Assembly (NCBI GenBank): GCA_022709465.1
Contig: JAKLIT010000006.1
Coordinates: 1-22,521, forward strand
From: Candidatus Omnitrophota bacterium
Lineage (GTDB): Bacteria; Omnitrophota; Koll11; Pluralincolimonadales; Pluralincolimonadaceae
Length of the DNA: 22,521 bases
Direction of reading: 5' to 3'
Part shown: piece by piece, positions 7,456 through 15,769 of the stretch
Position numbering within the stretch: position 1 is the first letter of the stretch
Layout: every line of letters begins with the position of its first letter
Notes under the pieces: generated by a model
The model's input: only the letters and a program-made list of their open reading frames with translations
What the model was told of the DNA's origin: nothing
Database searches by the model: none
Program-made: the position numbers and the translations under genes

Positions 7456-8852
7456 ATTCCGGATTCTCCCGTCCAGCAATAGAGGCAAAGCCTGTCCTTG
7501 GGCAGGCCGATCGCCTTTACCATGTCATCGAGCAGCTGGTACCTAAGCGTCGTCACGCCGAGGTCCTTGCGTATCCATTCGACCATCGCCTTGTGCTTTT
7601 CGGTTTTCGGGTCGATATACTCCGAGACATCCTCGACGTCGCTTCCTTCCAGCACTTTTATCGCTTTTCTCGCCGCTAGCTCATGTATGCTGCGGGTCGA
7701 CAGGCAGTATTTGCACGGGAACATCAGCGGAGGGCATGCCGGCCTCACGTGCACCTCTTTAGCGCCGTTGTCCCAGAGCTTGTTGACCGTAAAATTCTTC
7801 AGCTGCGTGCCCCTGACTATGGAATCCTCGCAGAGCACTATCCTGCTGCCGTTTATTATCTCCTTTATCGGGACAAGTTTCATCCTCGCTATAAGGTCGC
7901 GGGTCTTCTGCGACGGCGGCGTATAACTCCTGCCGTACCCGGGCGAATATTTCACGAGCGGGCGCCTGAACGGTTTCTTCGATTCCATCGCGTAACCGAG
8001 CGCGTGCGCCGATCCGGAATCCGGCACGCCCGACACCACATCGACCTCGATGTCCTTATCATGCTTCGCCAGGCACCTTCCGCACCTCTCCCTTACGATC
8101 TCGGTATTTATCCCTTCGTAATCCGACGCGGGGAACCCCGAATATATCCACAGGAACGCGCATATCCGGTTCGTCTTCCCTCCGGGTTTCCTCTGGACCA
8201 TCCCTTCCTCGTTGAGCAGGACTATCTCGCCCGGTTCGAGGTATTTGACCGTCTGGAACTCGAGGTTCGGGAACGCGGCCGTCTCCGTCGCGGCGGCCCA
8301 CGCGTCCATCCTTTTGCCGATGATGACCGGCGTATACCCGAACCTGTCGCGCGCGGCGTAGACGCCGTCATTATTGAGTAGCAGCAGCGAACATGAGCCC
8401 TCTATCTTCTGCCACATCTTCTGTATCCCGTCGAGCAGGTTATCGCCCTGGACTATCATCTTCGCTATCAGTTCGGTCACGTTGACATTACCTTTCGTGA
8501 CCTCGCTGAATGACGTGCCCTTCTTGAGCATCTCCTGCATCAGTTCTTCGGTATTCTCTATGAGGCCGTACGTCACGAGGCAGAAAGGGCCGAACCTCGA
8601 ATTCAGGTATATCGGCTGCTCGTCATAGGAGCTTATTACGCCGATTCCCTTATTGCCTTTCATCCTGCGGCAGTCGTCGAAGAACTTCGACTTGAACTGG
8701 CTCTGGCTTATGCTGTGTATCTGCCTCGTAAACGTCTCGCCGAGGACGGCCATGCCGCCGAACTCCGTCCCGAGATGCGAATGGTAATCCGTCCCGTATA
8801 GAAGCGTCTCCGCGCAATCCCCTTTTGAAACCACACCGAAAAATCCGCTCAT
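7452..8852 (-). CDS. PurF-family amidophosphoribosyltransferase homologue with degenerate glutaminase site
   Basis: The 466-residue length and domain order match PurF: an N-terminal Ntn-type glutaminase-like domain (~1-230), then a phosphoribosyltransferase domain with the PRPP loop VLCEDSIVRGTQ (339-350). Authentic PurF begins MCG with Cys as nucleophile after processing; here the start reads MSGFFG with codon AGC, so Ser replaces Cys. Other glutamine-binding signatures also differ: the HxRYST region reads GVISSYDEQP (71-80), HNG reads TYGLIEN (94-100), and the DSE region reads NVTE. Cysteines C231, C380, C456 and C459 lie where Bacillus-type PurF binds a 4Fe-4S cluster. It may use ammonia, act as a regulator, or transfer ribose phosphate elsewhere. 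It could still be the cell's only PurF, which this window cannot show. The PRTase call is firm, the activity uncertain. Confidence 0.83.
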   Translation of the reverse strand: MSGFFGVVSKGDCAETLLYGTDYHSHLGTEFGGMAVLGETFTRQIHSISQSQFKSKFFDDCRRMKGNKGIGVISSYDEQPIYLNSRFGPFCLVTYGLIENTEELMQEMLKKGTSFSEVTKGNVNVTELIAKMIVQGDNLLDGIQKMWQKIEGSCSLLLLNNDGVYAARDRFGYTPVIIGKRMDAWAAATETAAFPNLEFQTVKYLEPGEIVLLNEEGMVQRKPGGKTNRICAFLWIYSGFPASDYEGINTEIVRERCGRCLAKHDKDIEVDVVSGVPDSGSAHALGYAMESKKPFRRPLVKYSPGYGRSYTPPSQKTRDLIARMKLVPIKEIINGSRIVLCEDSIVRGTQLKNFTVNKLWDNGAKEVHVRPACPPLMFPCKYCLSTRSIHELAARKAIKVLEGSDVEDVSEYIDPKTEKHKAMVEWIRKDLGVTTLRYQLLDDMVKAIGLPKDRLCLYCWTGESGI

Positions 8853-8881
8853 CTTTCCCCCTGGATGTTATGCTTCCTGCG

Positions 8882-10396
8882 TTATGATTCGAATAAGCTC
8901 TTTGTGGCGAAATCCGGCTCGCTCGTGAGGTTGACGCCGAGCTTCCTTAACCCCGCCTCGTCTCCCGGCGTCGGTATATGCGTAAGGTGCACCTCGCACC
9001 CGTGAAGTTCCTGCAGTTTTTCCATCGCGCCCTGCGCGGCCGGGTTCGTCGTCGCGCTGATACTGAGCGCTATCAACGCCTCCTCAAGGTCCAAACTTAC
9101 GGTTTTGTATTTTAATACGTCCTTCTTGAGGTTCTTTATTGAGTCGATGATATTCGGCGAAAGCAGGTGAATCTTATCGGGGATGCCCGCGAGTTTCTTG
9201 ATGGAATTGAATACGAGGCTCGAGGTCGCGTGCATCAGCGGGGAGTTCTTCCCGGTAATTATCGTCCCGTCTGAAAGCTCTATCGCGGCGCCGCAATATA
9301 CGCCGTCGTTCCCCTTCTCCTTCTGCCTGCATTCGTCGGCCGCTTTCCTTGCGGGGAGCACGACGCTTCGGTCTTCCGCCTTGACACCGACCTCCTCCAT
9401 CAGCAGCTGTACCCTCTGCTCTGTTTCTTTATCCTCAAAACCCATGGCGTATTCGCAGGCGTACCTGAAGTACCTGCGTATTATCTCCTGTTTCGCCGCT
9501 TCCTTTACCGCCTCATCGTCGGTTATGCCGAATCCCGCGCGGTTGACTCCCATGTCGGTCGGGGACTTGTATACGGAGCCCTCTCCCATTATCTTCTCAA
9601 GGATCCTCTTTATTACGGGGAATACCTCGACATCGCGGTTATAATTTACCGTCTTCTCGTTATGCGCCTCGAGGTGGAACGGGTCTATCATGTTGAAATC
9701 CTTGATATCGGCGGTCGCCGCCTCATAAGCGACGTTGACCGGGTGCTTGAGCGGCATGTTCCATATCGGGAACGTCTCGAACTTGGCGTACCCGGAATTC
9801 ACGCCCTTCTTATGGTCATGGTAGAGCTGCGACAGGCACGTCGCGAGCTTCCCGCTCCCCGGCCCCGGGCCTGTAACGATCACGAGCGGGTTCTTCGTCT
9901 TTATGTATTCGTTCGCCCCGTAGCCTTCATCGCTTACGATGAGGTCGACATCGGTCGGGTATCCCTTCGTGAAGCTGTGCGTATAAACCTTTATGCCGCG
10001 GCGCTCGAGCTTGTTCTTGAATATCCTCGCGGCGGGCTGGTTATCGAAACGCGTTATCACGACCGCCAGCACTTCTATGCCCCAGTCCCTGAGGTCGTCT
10101 ATCAGCTTCATCGCGTCCACATCGTACGTGATCCCGAAATCCGCCCTTACCTTCTTGCGCTCGATGTCGCCGGCGTATATGCATAATATTATATCGGCCT
10201 TGCCCTTCAGCTTCTGGAACAGGCGCATCTTCACGTTCGGGTCGAACCCCGGGAGCACCCTTGACGCGTGGTAGTCGTAAAGCAGTTTCCCCCCGAATTC
10301 AAGGTAGAGCTTGTTTCCGAACCTGCCGACCCTCTCGAGTATCGCTGCTGACTGTTCCCTCAGGTACTTCTCGTTGTCAAAACCGGGCTTCTTCAT
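8882..10396 (-). CDS. DUF1846 (UPF0371) family protein
   Basis: The 504-residue protein matches the DUF1846/UPF0371 family over its length. It opens with [17 protein letters not shown] and continues [23 protein letters not shown]. Recognisable conserved blocks follow: [15 protein letters not shown] (68-82), [20 protein letters not shown] (174-193, P-loop-like glycine-rich), and [15 protein letters not shown]. The family has been crystallised, but to my knowledge no biochemical function is settled; the glycine-rich motif suggests nucleotide binding. ATG 10396 follows GGAG nine bases upstream. It lies 29 bases before the PurF-like gene, which makes a link with phosphoribosyl or purine chemistry worth testing (inference). 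Confidence 0.88.
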   Translation of the reverse strand: MKKPGFDNEKYLREQSAAILERVGRFGNKLYLEFGGKLLYDYHASRVLPGFDPNVKMRLFQKLKGKADIILCIYAGDIERKKVRADFGITYDVDAMKLIDDLRDWGIEVLAVVITRFDNQPAARIFKNKLERRGIKVYTHSFTKGYPTDVDLIVSDEGYGANEYIKTKNPLVIVTGPGPGSGKLATCLSQLYHDHKKGVNSGYAKFETFPIWNMPLKHPVNVAYEAATADIKDFNMIDPFHLEAHNEKTVNYNRDVEVFPVIKRILEKIMGEGSVYKSPTDMGVNRAGFGITDDEAVKEAAKQEIIRRYFRYACEYAMGFEDKETEQRVQLLMEEVGVKAEDRSVVLPARKAADECRQKEKGNDGVYCGAAIELSDGTIITGKNSPLMHATSSLVFNSIKKLAGIPDKIHLLSPNIIDSIKNLKKDVLKYKTVSLDLEEALIALSISATTNPAAQGAMEKLQELHGCEVHLTHIPTPGDEAGLRKLGVNLTSEPDFATKSLFES

Positions 10397-10419
10397 CTAT
10401 GCTGGCTCCTTGTTGTCCG

Positions 10420-11184
10420 TTACCTCCTGAGCAGGAAAACCGCGAGGATCACGGCGCTGAAGACGAACCTGTAAACTATGAACGCGTTGAATGAATGTTT
10501 TTTCACGAAACCAAGCAGGCCTTTTATCGCGAGGAACCCCGTAACGGCGGATACGAGGAAACCCGCCAGCAGCGGCATCTCCTGCCCGCCCGAGGCAATG
10601 TCCCCGATATCCTTGAGCTTCAACAGGACCGCCCCTAAAATTATCGGCGCAGAGAGCATGAACGAGAACTTCGCCGCGGATTCCCTGTCGAATTTCAGGC
10701 CCATACCGGAAGCCATCGTTATGCCGGACCTCGACACGCCGGGAATTATGGCAAGCGCCTGCGATAATCCTATGATAACGGAATCGAGCAGGTTCAGCGA
10801 CCTTAAGCTGCGCGATTTCCAAACGAACCTGTCTATGGCGTAGAATAGCGCGGCAAAAACGCTCATTGTTAGCGCGATCAACAGCGGAGACCTGAACGCC
10901 GTCTCGGCCTTGGCCTCGAGAAGCTTGCCTATCAGCGCTCCCGGCACGCTGGCAACGGCTATATACCATAGCATCCGGCTCTTAATTATTCCGACCCAGT
11001 CCTTCCAAAAATACGCTATAACGGCAAAAAGGGTACCGGCATGCAGCGCGACGTCGAATGAAAGGCTGTGGTCCTGCCATCCGAAAAGCCATGGGAAGAC
11101 GATCAGGTGCGCCGAACTGCTTATAGGCAGGAACTCCCCGAACCCCTGGACGAGGCCGAGGACGACCGCCTGGAATAAATTCAT
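10420..11184 (-). CDS. uppP: Undecaprenyl-diphosphatase UppP (BacA family)
   Basis: The enzyme removes a phosphate from undecaprenyl diphosphate to recycle the lipid carrier used for peptidoglycan and O-antigen synthesis, acting in the inner membrane. The 254-residue length and about eight helices fit the family. Active-site motifs are VQGFGEFLPISSSAHL (12-27), which includes E17 and the SSSAH segment, and IPGVSRSG (147-154) with R152. ATG 11184 has GGAG close upstream. It lies 18 bases after the DUF4870 gene and 23 bases before the DUF1846 gene. The supply of lipid carrier would serve the glycosyltransferases at the far left end of the same gene run. Confidence 0.95.
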   Translation of the reverse strand: MNLFQAVVLGLVQGFGEFLPISSSAHLIVFPWLFGWQDHSLSFDVALHAGTLFAVIAYFWKDWVGIIKSRMLWYIAVASVPGALIGKLLEAKAETAFRSPLLIALTMSVFAALFYAIDRFVWKSRSLRSLNLLDSVIIGLSQALAIIPGVSRSGITMASGMGLKFDRESAAKFSFMLSAPIILGAVLLKLKDIGDIASGGQEMPLLAGFLVSAVTGFLAIKGLLGFVKKHSFNAFIVYRFVFSAVILAVFLLRR

Positions 11185-11202
11185 ATATCTCCGCCTGTGG
11201 CC

Positions 11203-11547
11203 TTATTTGCTGCTGTACTTCTCGGCCATGTCTCCGATTACGGGCAACTTGAACGTTTCGCCCGAGAATGATTTTATTATCAGTACGATCCAAAGCACGA
11301 GGAAAAGCAGGCCGGCAATAGGTATGAGGAACGCGCCGACGATCGTTATCGCGAGGACCACCATCACAACTATCCATGCTACCGAGAAGAGTATCGACTG
11401 CATCGCATGGAACTTCACGAACTTGTTCTCCTTCTCGATAAGGAAGAAGATTAGCCCAGAAATCCAATGGAACACATAAGACAACGCCGCGGCGAGATTC
11501 GCGTCCATGCCGATTGTCGTCTTACCGAGGTCTTTCGTTTCAGCCAT
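11203..11547 (-). CDS. DUF4870 (Tic20-like) small membrane protein
   Basis: A 114-residue membrane protein. ATG 11547 is preferred to a GTG three bases earlier because GGAGG lies five bases from the ATG. The start of the domain, MDANLAAALSYVFHWISGL, then KFVKFHAMQSILF, is the conserved DUF4870 pattern; two to three further helices and the tail SGETFKLPVIGDMAEKY complete it. The family is related to Tic20 and has no established bacterial function. Spacing to its neighbours is 15-18 bases, so it is probably co-transcribed. Confidence 0.85.
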   Translation of the reverse strand: MAETKDLGKTTIGMDANLAAALSYVFHWISGLIFFLIEKENKFVKFHAMQSILFSVAWIVVMVVLAITIVGAFLIPIAGLLFLVLWIVLIIKSFSGETFKLPVIGDMAEKYSSK

Positions 11548-11562
11548 CACAACCTCCTTTTT

Positions 11563-12303
11563 TTACCCGACGATCGCGTTTAACAACAATAATGCTATGA
11601 AGCCCGCTATCGCGGAGAACGTCGCCGCTATCTCATTCCCGTGGCTGTGGCATTCCGGGATTATCTCGTCGAATGTCACATACAGCATAGCTCCTCCCGC
11701 AAACGCGAGCCCGAACGGCAGCACCGATTGCGAGAACCCGAATAATATTATACCAAAAAATGCGGCTATTGGCTCTGCAATTCCCGAAAGAGTCGCTAGC
11801 CCGAGGCATTTAAGCCTCGAGAGCCCTGCCTGCCTCAGCGGCGCCGCGACGACAAGGCCCTCAGGCATGTTCTGCAGCGCTATCGCTATTGCAAGGACAA
11901 GCCCGAGCTTCGGCGAAGCTAGGTATCCCACGCCGACCGACAGCCCCTCCGGCAGGTTGTGCATCGTGATAGCGACCATCATCAGGATGCCGCTCTTCAT
12001 TTTTATGTGCATCGGCCTGTCTTTGAAATGAGGGTACCAGTTATGCAGGTGCGGCACAGATTTCTCAACGAGGAAAAGGAAGATTGCGGCCGACACTATC
12101 CCGATCACCGTCTGGCCAAGGCTCCCTATATGCGTAGAGGGCTCTATAAGGTTAAAGCAAGCCGTGGCTATCATTATGCCCGCAGAGAAACCGAGGAGCG
12201 TGTCGTAAAGCTTATGCGATATTTTTTCCGTAAGCAACACGGGTATGGCGCCGAGGCCCGTAAAACAGCTTGCTATAAAAGACGCCAGCAGGGCTTCCTT
12301 CAA
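11563..12303 (-). CDS. ZIP-family divalent metal transporter (GufA/ZupT-like)
   Basis: A 246-residue protein with about eight membrane helices. Metal-site motifs are HNLPEG (115-120) in helix IV and QNMPEG (144-149) in helix V, with a histidine-rich loop (HLHNWYPHFKDRPMH, 85-99) before helix IV. These fit the bacterial GufA-type ZIP transporters, which import Zn, Fe or Mn. The start is TTG at 12303: GGGAG lies a few bases upstream and the codon overlaps the reductase stop (TTGA). Being coupled to the iron-dependent oxygen-reduction genes suggests a role in supplying iron or another metal to them (inference). Confidence 0.9.
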   Translation of the reverse strand: MKEALLASFIASCFTGLGAIPVLLTEKISHKLYDTLLGFSAGIMIATACFNLIEPSTHIGSLGQTVIGIVSAAIFLFLVEKSVPHLHNWYPHFKDRPMHIKMKSGILMMVAITMHNLPEGLSVGVGYLASPKLGLVLAIAIALQNMPEGLVVAAPLRQAGLSRLKCLGLATLSGIAEPIAAFFGIILFGFSQSVLPFGLAFAGGAMLYVTFDEIIPECHSHGNEIAATFSAIAGFIALLLLNAIVG

Positions 12304-13472
12304 CGTTTTCTCCCGCTATTTAAAACCCCCGATAACGCGGCTTCATCACCCATAAGCGCGCCCTTATCCTTCGACACATCCACGCCTTCCTTGATCATAT
12401 TCACGAGGGACGAGACCCCTGTTTTCTCTCCTATTATGATGGCTCCCACGAGCTTGCCATCCTTAATTACGCATTTCCTGTAGGTGCCCTTTGCCGCGTC
12501 TCTCTTCGACAGGGACTCATACCCTTCGCCTTCCGGGTTCACGGTCCCCATCGATGTCACGTCTATGCCGACCACCTTCAGCGTCGCCTGGAAGGTCGTC
12601 CCCTTATATTCGACGGGAACGCCCGTCATGTTCGATGCCGCCGCAAGCCCCTGTTCGAGCGCGGCCGGTATTATGCCGTAGACCGTCCCGTTGAATTCGG
12701 CGCAATCACCCGCGGCGAACACATCCGGGCAGTTTGTCCGCATGTTGCAGTCCACGATCATGCCCTTCTGTACGCCGACGCCGCAGCTCTTCGCGAGCGC
12801 GGTATTCGGCCTGACACCCGCAGCCGCTATGAACAAGTCTGCGTCCACGCTGTCACAACCGGACTGCAATTTAACCTCAATACCTATCTTCTCTACGAAA
12901 TATTTTATCAGCGCGGCTCCTTCCTCATCGAGCTGCCTCGGAAGCAACCGCGAGTTATGCTCTATCACGGAGACTTTCATGCCGCGTTCCGTGAGCGCTT
13001 TCGCGGTCTCAAGCCCGAGAAGGCCGCCGCCTATGACCGCCGCCTTCTTCTTGTCCCTAGCGAAAGAGCGGATCTTAAGCACATCGGAGATGTTCCTGTA
13101 GGTGAATACCTCTCCAGGGGGAACTCCTTCGATAGGCGGTACAAACGGTGACGCCCCGGTCGTCAGCAGGAGCTTATCGTAATCAGACGTCCCGGACTTC
13201 GCCGCTATTATCTTCTTTGAGGCGGTATCTATGCCCGTTACCCTATCGCCGAGAGATACGCGTATTCCCCTCTTCTTATACCATTCGTCATTATAGGGGA
13301 ACATGCCGTCAAGCGTTATCGATTCGGAAAGCAGCCTGTCAAGCAGGGGCCTCGGGTAGTAATTATATTCCTCGTCCGTAAAGACCGTTATCGAGGCGCG
13401 CGGAACTTTCTCCGATATGTATTTCGCGGCAGTTATGCCCGCGACCCCGTTGCCTACGATGGCTATCTTCAT
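12300..13472 (-). CDS. FAD/NAD(P)-dependent oxidoreductase, probable NADH:rubredoxin reductase
   Basis: A 390-residue two-dinucleotide-domain flavoprotein. The FAD-binding GNGVAGITAAKYI starts at residue 7, the NAD(P)-binding VIGGGLLGLETAKAL at 146, and the second FAD motif VFAAGDCAE lies at 251-259. No CxxxxC redox-active disulfide is present, as expected for rubredoxin- or ferredoxin-reductase types. The loop before ADLFIAAAGVRPN (211-223) is shorter than usual. It lies 14 bases after the rubredoxin gene, so the natural reading is NADH to FAD to rubredoxin to FprA or the diiron protein. A nitrite-reductase-like or nitric-oxide reductase partner role is an alternative. The family call is firm; the electron acceptor is inferred from context. 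Confidence 0.87.
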   Translation of the reverse strand: MKIAIVGNGVAGITAAKYISEKVPRASITVFTDEEYNYYPRPLLDRLLSESITLDGMFPYNDEWYKKRGIRVSLGDRVTGIDTASKKIIAAKSGTSDYDKLLLTTGASPFVPPIEGVPPGEVFTYRNISDVLKIRSFARDKKKAAVIGGGLLGLETAKALTERGMKVSVIEHNSRLLPRQLDEEGAALIKYFVEKIGIEVKLQSGCDSVDADLFIAAAGVRPNTALAKSCGVGVQKGMIVDCNMRTNCPDVFAAGDCAEFNGTVYGIIPAALEQGLAAASNMTGVPVEYKGTTFQATLKVVGIDVTSMGTVNPEGEGYESLSKRDAAKGTYRKCVIKDGKLVGAIIIGEKTGVSSLVNMIKEGVDVSKDKGALMGDEAALSGVLNSGRKR

Positions 13473-13486
13473 ACAGGCCCCGGATA

Positions 13487-13645
13487 TCAGATCTTTTCGA
13501 ACATGTCTTTGCCCACCCCGCAGTCGGGGCAGACCCAGGAATCCGGAAGTTTCTCGAAGGGAGTGCCGGGCGCGATGTTCTGCGTCGAGTCACCGGCGGC
13601 CGGGTCATAGATATATCCGCAAACCGTACAGCGATATTTGCTCAT
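13487..13645 (-). CDS. Rubredoxin (52 residues)
   Basis: A short frame, easily missed because of its size, begins at ATG 13645 behind a good ribosome site (AGGAGG). It encodes 52 residues with the rubredoxin ligands CTVCGY (C6, C9) and CPDCG (C39, C42), which bind a single iron. DPAAGD (15-20), the proline/glycine-rich [15 protein letters not shown] region and the ending MFEKI are typical. It is the one-electron carrier between the flavoprotein reductase just downstream and the flavodiiron protein just upstream; spacing is 14 bases on either side. Confidence 0.95.
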   Translation of the reverse strand: MSKYRCTVCGYIYDPAAGDSTQNIAPGTPFEKLPDSWVCPDCGVGKDMFEKI

Positions 13646-13659
13646 CACATCCTCCTTAT

Positions 13660-14847
13660 TCAGGCGATCTTCTTAGCGAGTTCCGCGCCAAAATTCCTGC
13701 AGAGCGCCAGCTCCTGCGCGTTGGGCACATACTTGGCGGATACCGGCGGCATCGCCGGCTCCATCCCGCCTTCTTTCAATATCCCCTCTATCTCCGCGAC
13801 GGCGCCTCCGGCCCAACCGTATGAGCCGAATGCCGCGGTGATCCTTCCCTTCGGCTTGAAACCTTTCAGCAGTTCAAGGAACGACGCGATCGACGGCAGC
13901 ATGTCGTTATCATGCGTCGACGACCCTATTACGAACGCCTTGGCGTCAAGCATCTGGTAGGCGACCTCTGTCCTGTCCGAAAGCGCTATGTCGAAAAGTT
14001 TCACGCCGACCCCGGCTTCCGTAAGGCCGTCCGCTATCGCCCTCGCCATCCTGCCGGTCGATCCCCACATCGTCTCGTATACGATGACCGCCTTGCGTTT
14101 CGTCTCGTTCTTCGTCCAGGAGACGTAGGCGCCGACCGCCTTCGCCGGGTCTTTGCGCCATATGATGCCGTGGCTCGGGGCTATCATCTTTATCGAAAGC
14201 CCCATCTTCTGTATCTCTTCTATCTTCCTCGCTATGATCCCGCCAAGCGGCCACAGTATGTTCGCGTAATATTTCGCCGCCTCTTCCATCAACTCGCATT
14301 GGTCGACCTCATCGTCGAACCTCTCCGACGTCGCGTAATGTTGGCCGAACGCGTCATTCGGGAATAGCAGCTCTTCCTCGGCGCAATACGTGAACATGCT
14401 GTCCGGCCAGTGTATCATCGGCGCTTCTATGAACATGAGCGTCCTCTTGCCGATGTTCAGTTTGTCGCCGGTCTTGACCGCCTTGAAGTCCCAATTCCCG
14501 TAATAGTGCTTCTGGAGCCCTTCCCCGCATTTAGCGGTCCCGTAAAGTTTCGCGGCGGGGCAAAGCTTCAGGAGTTCAGGCAGGGCGCCCGAATGGTCGG
14601 GCTCTATGTGGTTTACGACGATATTCTCTATCTTCTCTACCGGCGCTATCTCGCGGATCTTCCCGATAAGCTCTCCCGCGTACGGCCCGTATACGCCGTC
14701 TATAAGCGTGACCTTATCGTCTATTATCAGGTAGGAATTGTAGGTTGTGCCCCTTGCCGTGGAATACGTATGTCCGTGGAAGGTCCTGACGTTCCAGTCG
14801 ACGGCGCCTACCCAGTATATGCCTTTCTTAACCTCGACAGCGGCCAT
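13660..14847 (-). CDS. fprA: Flavodiiron protein FprA (oxygen / nitric oxide reductase)
   Basis: The 395-residue protein joins an N-terminal metallo-beta-lactamase-like diiron domain to a C-terminal flavodoxin domain. The diiron ligands are all present: H80, E82, D84, H85 (NHIEPDHSG), H146 (IHWPD), D165 (FPNDAFG) and H226 (PSHGIIW). The flavodoxin part shows the FMN phosphate loop ETMWGSTG (258-265), [10 protein letters not shown] and GSYGWAGGA. Such enzymes reduce O2 to water, or NO to N2O, using electrons from rubredoxin. ATG 14847 is chosen because GGAG lies eight bases upstream and the family N-terminus starts there; an ATG-like start further upstream would add 19 uncharacteristic residues. 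It is co-transcribed with rubredoxin. Confidence 0.95.
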   Translation of the reverse strand: MAAVEVKKGIYWVGAVDWNVRTFHGHTYSTARGTTYNSYLIIDDKVTLIDGVYGPYAGELIGKIREIAPVEKIENIVVNHIEPDHSGALPELLKLCPAAKLYGTAKCGEGLQKHYYGNWDFKAVKTGDKLNIGKRTLMFIEAPMIHWPDSMFTYCAEEELLFPNDAFGQHYATSERFDDEVDQCELMEEAAKYYANILWPLGGIIARKIEEIQKMGLSIKMIAPSHGIIWRKDPAKAVGAYVSWTKNETKRKAVIVYETMWGSTGRMARAIADGLTEAGVGVKLFDIALSDRTEVAYQMLDAKAFVIGSSTHDNDMLPSIASFLELLKGFKPKGRITAAFGSYGWAGGAVAEIEGILKEGGMEPAMPPVSAKYVPNAQELALCRNFGAELAKKIA

Positions 14848-14864
14848 ATCCCTGTCTCCTTCGG

Positions 14865-15389
14865 TTAGCCTTCCATCACCCTTCCTTCCGTCTTGACGAA
14901 CCACGAGACGGAATCCGAAAGCATCGTCAGCGCTTCCTCGAGCAGCTCGTAATGGCGCTCCTCTTCCTTCTTTAAGCTGTTATAGAACACCTTCGCGATC
15001 CTTATGCCTGTCTCTTTCGACTGCTTATCGTAATAGTCGTAGCTCTTCGTCTCCTTCTTCATCGCTATCTCTATCGCCTTGATGTTCGAAGGGTCGGCCT
15101 TCAGTTTCCTGATCTCCGCCTTTGAAAGATGCCTGAACACGAGCGAGAGCTTCTTCTTCGACTGCCTGCTTATTGTCCCCTCGAAATCGCCCCAGTCCTT
15201 CTCATGCTTAAGGCCTTCGCTTATCTCCTTGATCCGGTCGATATGCATGAGTTCCTGGTCGGCAAGTGAAACGAGCAGTTTCTTCGCTATAACGTTCTTC
15301 GCGGTCTTCGACGCCTTAAGATAGAATTTCCTTCCGTCGAGTTCCATCTTTATTGCGGACTCGAGTATCCTTATGTCTCTTACGGGCAT
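14865..15389 (-). CDS. Rubrerythrin-like ferritin-family diiron protein lacking a rubredoxin domain
   Basis: ATG 15389 is preceded by AAGGAG and gives 174 residues. The pattern is a four-helix bundle with two ExxH repeats, E46-x-x-H49 (DQELMH) and E143-x-x-H146 (KEEERH), plus E16 (MELDG) and E113 (KKETK), matching diiron ligands of rubrerythrin-type ferritin-like domains. No CxxC rubredoxin module is present, so electrons must come from a separate carrier such as the neighbouring rubredoxin or the FixX-like ferredoxin. The likely role is peroxide reduction or iron handling in the oxygen-defence operon. A weaker alternative is a COG1633-type ferritin-like protein of undefined function. Confidence 0.85.
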   Translation of the reverse strand: MPVRDIRILESAIKMELDGRKFYLKASKTAKNVIAKKLLVSLADQELMHIDRIKEISEGLKHEKDWGDFEGTISRQSKKKLSLVFRHLSKAEIRKLKADPSNIKAIEIAMKKETKSYDYYDKQSKETGIRIAKVFYNSLKKEEERHYELLEEALTMLSDSVSWFVKTEGRVMEG

Positions 15390-15442
15390 AGTTATCTCCT
15401 TATTTGTATTAGCGGTGCAAAAGCGGTTAGGATCGCCTGCTG

Positions 15443-15724
15443 TCAACCGTACCTGTAGAGGATGCCGAATCCGCCCTGCGGGTAGTTCCAGTCAACGTTC
15501 TGGAATTCATCGCAGATGACACGGCAAGTGCCGCATTCGAGACATCCGTCTACGTTGACTTCGGCGACACCCTTGTCGTTGATCTTCCAGCAGTCCGAAG
15601 GGCATCCGATGGAGCACTGTTTCTTCGCGCACTTAAGGCAAAGGTCCTTGTCCTTTACCTTGATATGGGGTTCCGGCCCCAGTTTGAACCTGTTCACGAA
15701 CAGCTTATCTTCGATCCTCGTCAT
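15443..15724 (-). CDS. FixX-like ferredoxin (4Fe-4S)
   Basis: A 93-residue protein starting at ATG 15724 with GGAGG just upstream. The opening KLFVNRFKLGPEPHIKV, the cluster CLKCAKKQCSIGCPSDC (C29, C32, C37, C41, C45), the second cluster CLECGTCRVIC (C61, C64, C67, C71) and the ending YPQGGFGILYRYG are the hallmark of FixX/YdiT-type ferredoxins. FixX normally works with FixC and FixAB, in electron bifurcation or ETF-quinone systems. Here it is the first gene of an oxygen/peroxide-reducing set and no FixABC gene is in view, so it may pass electrons to the diiron protein or FprA (inference). Confidence 0.9.
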   Translation of the reverse strand: MTRIEDKLFVNRFKLGPEPHIKVKDKDLCLKCAKKQCSIGCPSDCWKINDKGVAEVNVDGCLECGTCRVICDEFQNVDWNYPQGGFGILYRYG

Positions 15725-15740
15725 CTCTTCCTCCCACCGT

Positions 15741-15769
15741 ATTATCGCACATTACCAAATTCCGTTCAA
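15741..15769 (-). promoter_or_regulatory. Candidate sigma70 promoter for the oxygen-defence operon
   Basis: Reading the minus strand, TTGAAC (15769-15764) and GATAAT (15746-15741) are separated by 17 bases, close to the sigma70 consensus. The -35 box overlaps the TGA stop of the upstream glucanase-like gene (15768-15766), and the -10 box lies 16 bases before the start of the FixX-like ferredoxin. This would allow the redox genes to be expressed independently of upstream genes. Prediction by eye only. Confidence 0.5.

Noticed and set aside
13000..13700. Possible CRISPR, tRNA or other RNA gene in the compact redox region
   Set aside because: No repeated spacers, no cloverleaf arms or CCA-type ends were visible; the non-coding gaps are under 60 bases.
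15389..15443. TTGACA near the end of the FixX-like gene as a possible second internal promoter
   Set aside because: On the minus strand the -35-like box straddles the fixX stop, but no convincing -10 hexamer lies 16-18 bases downstream.
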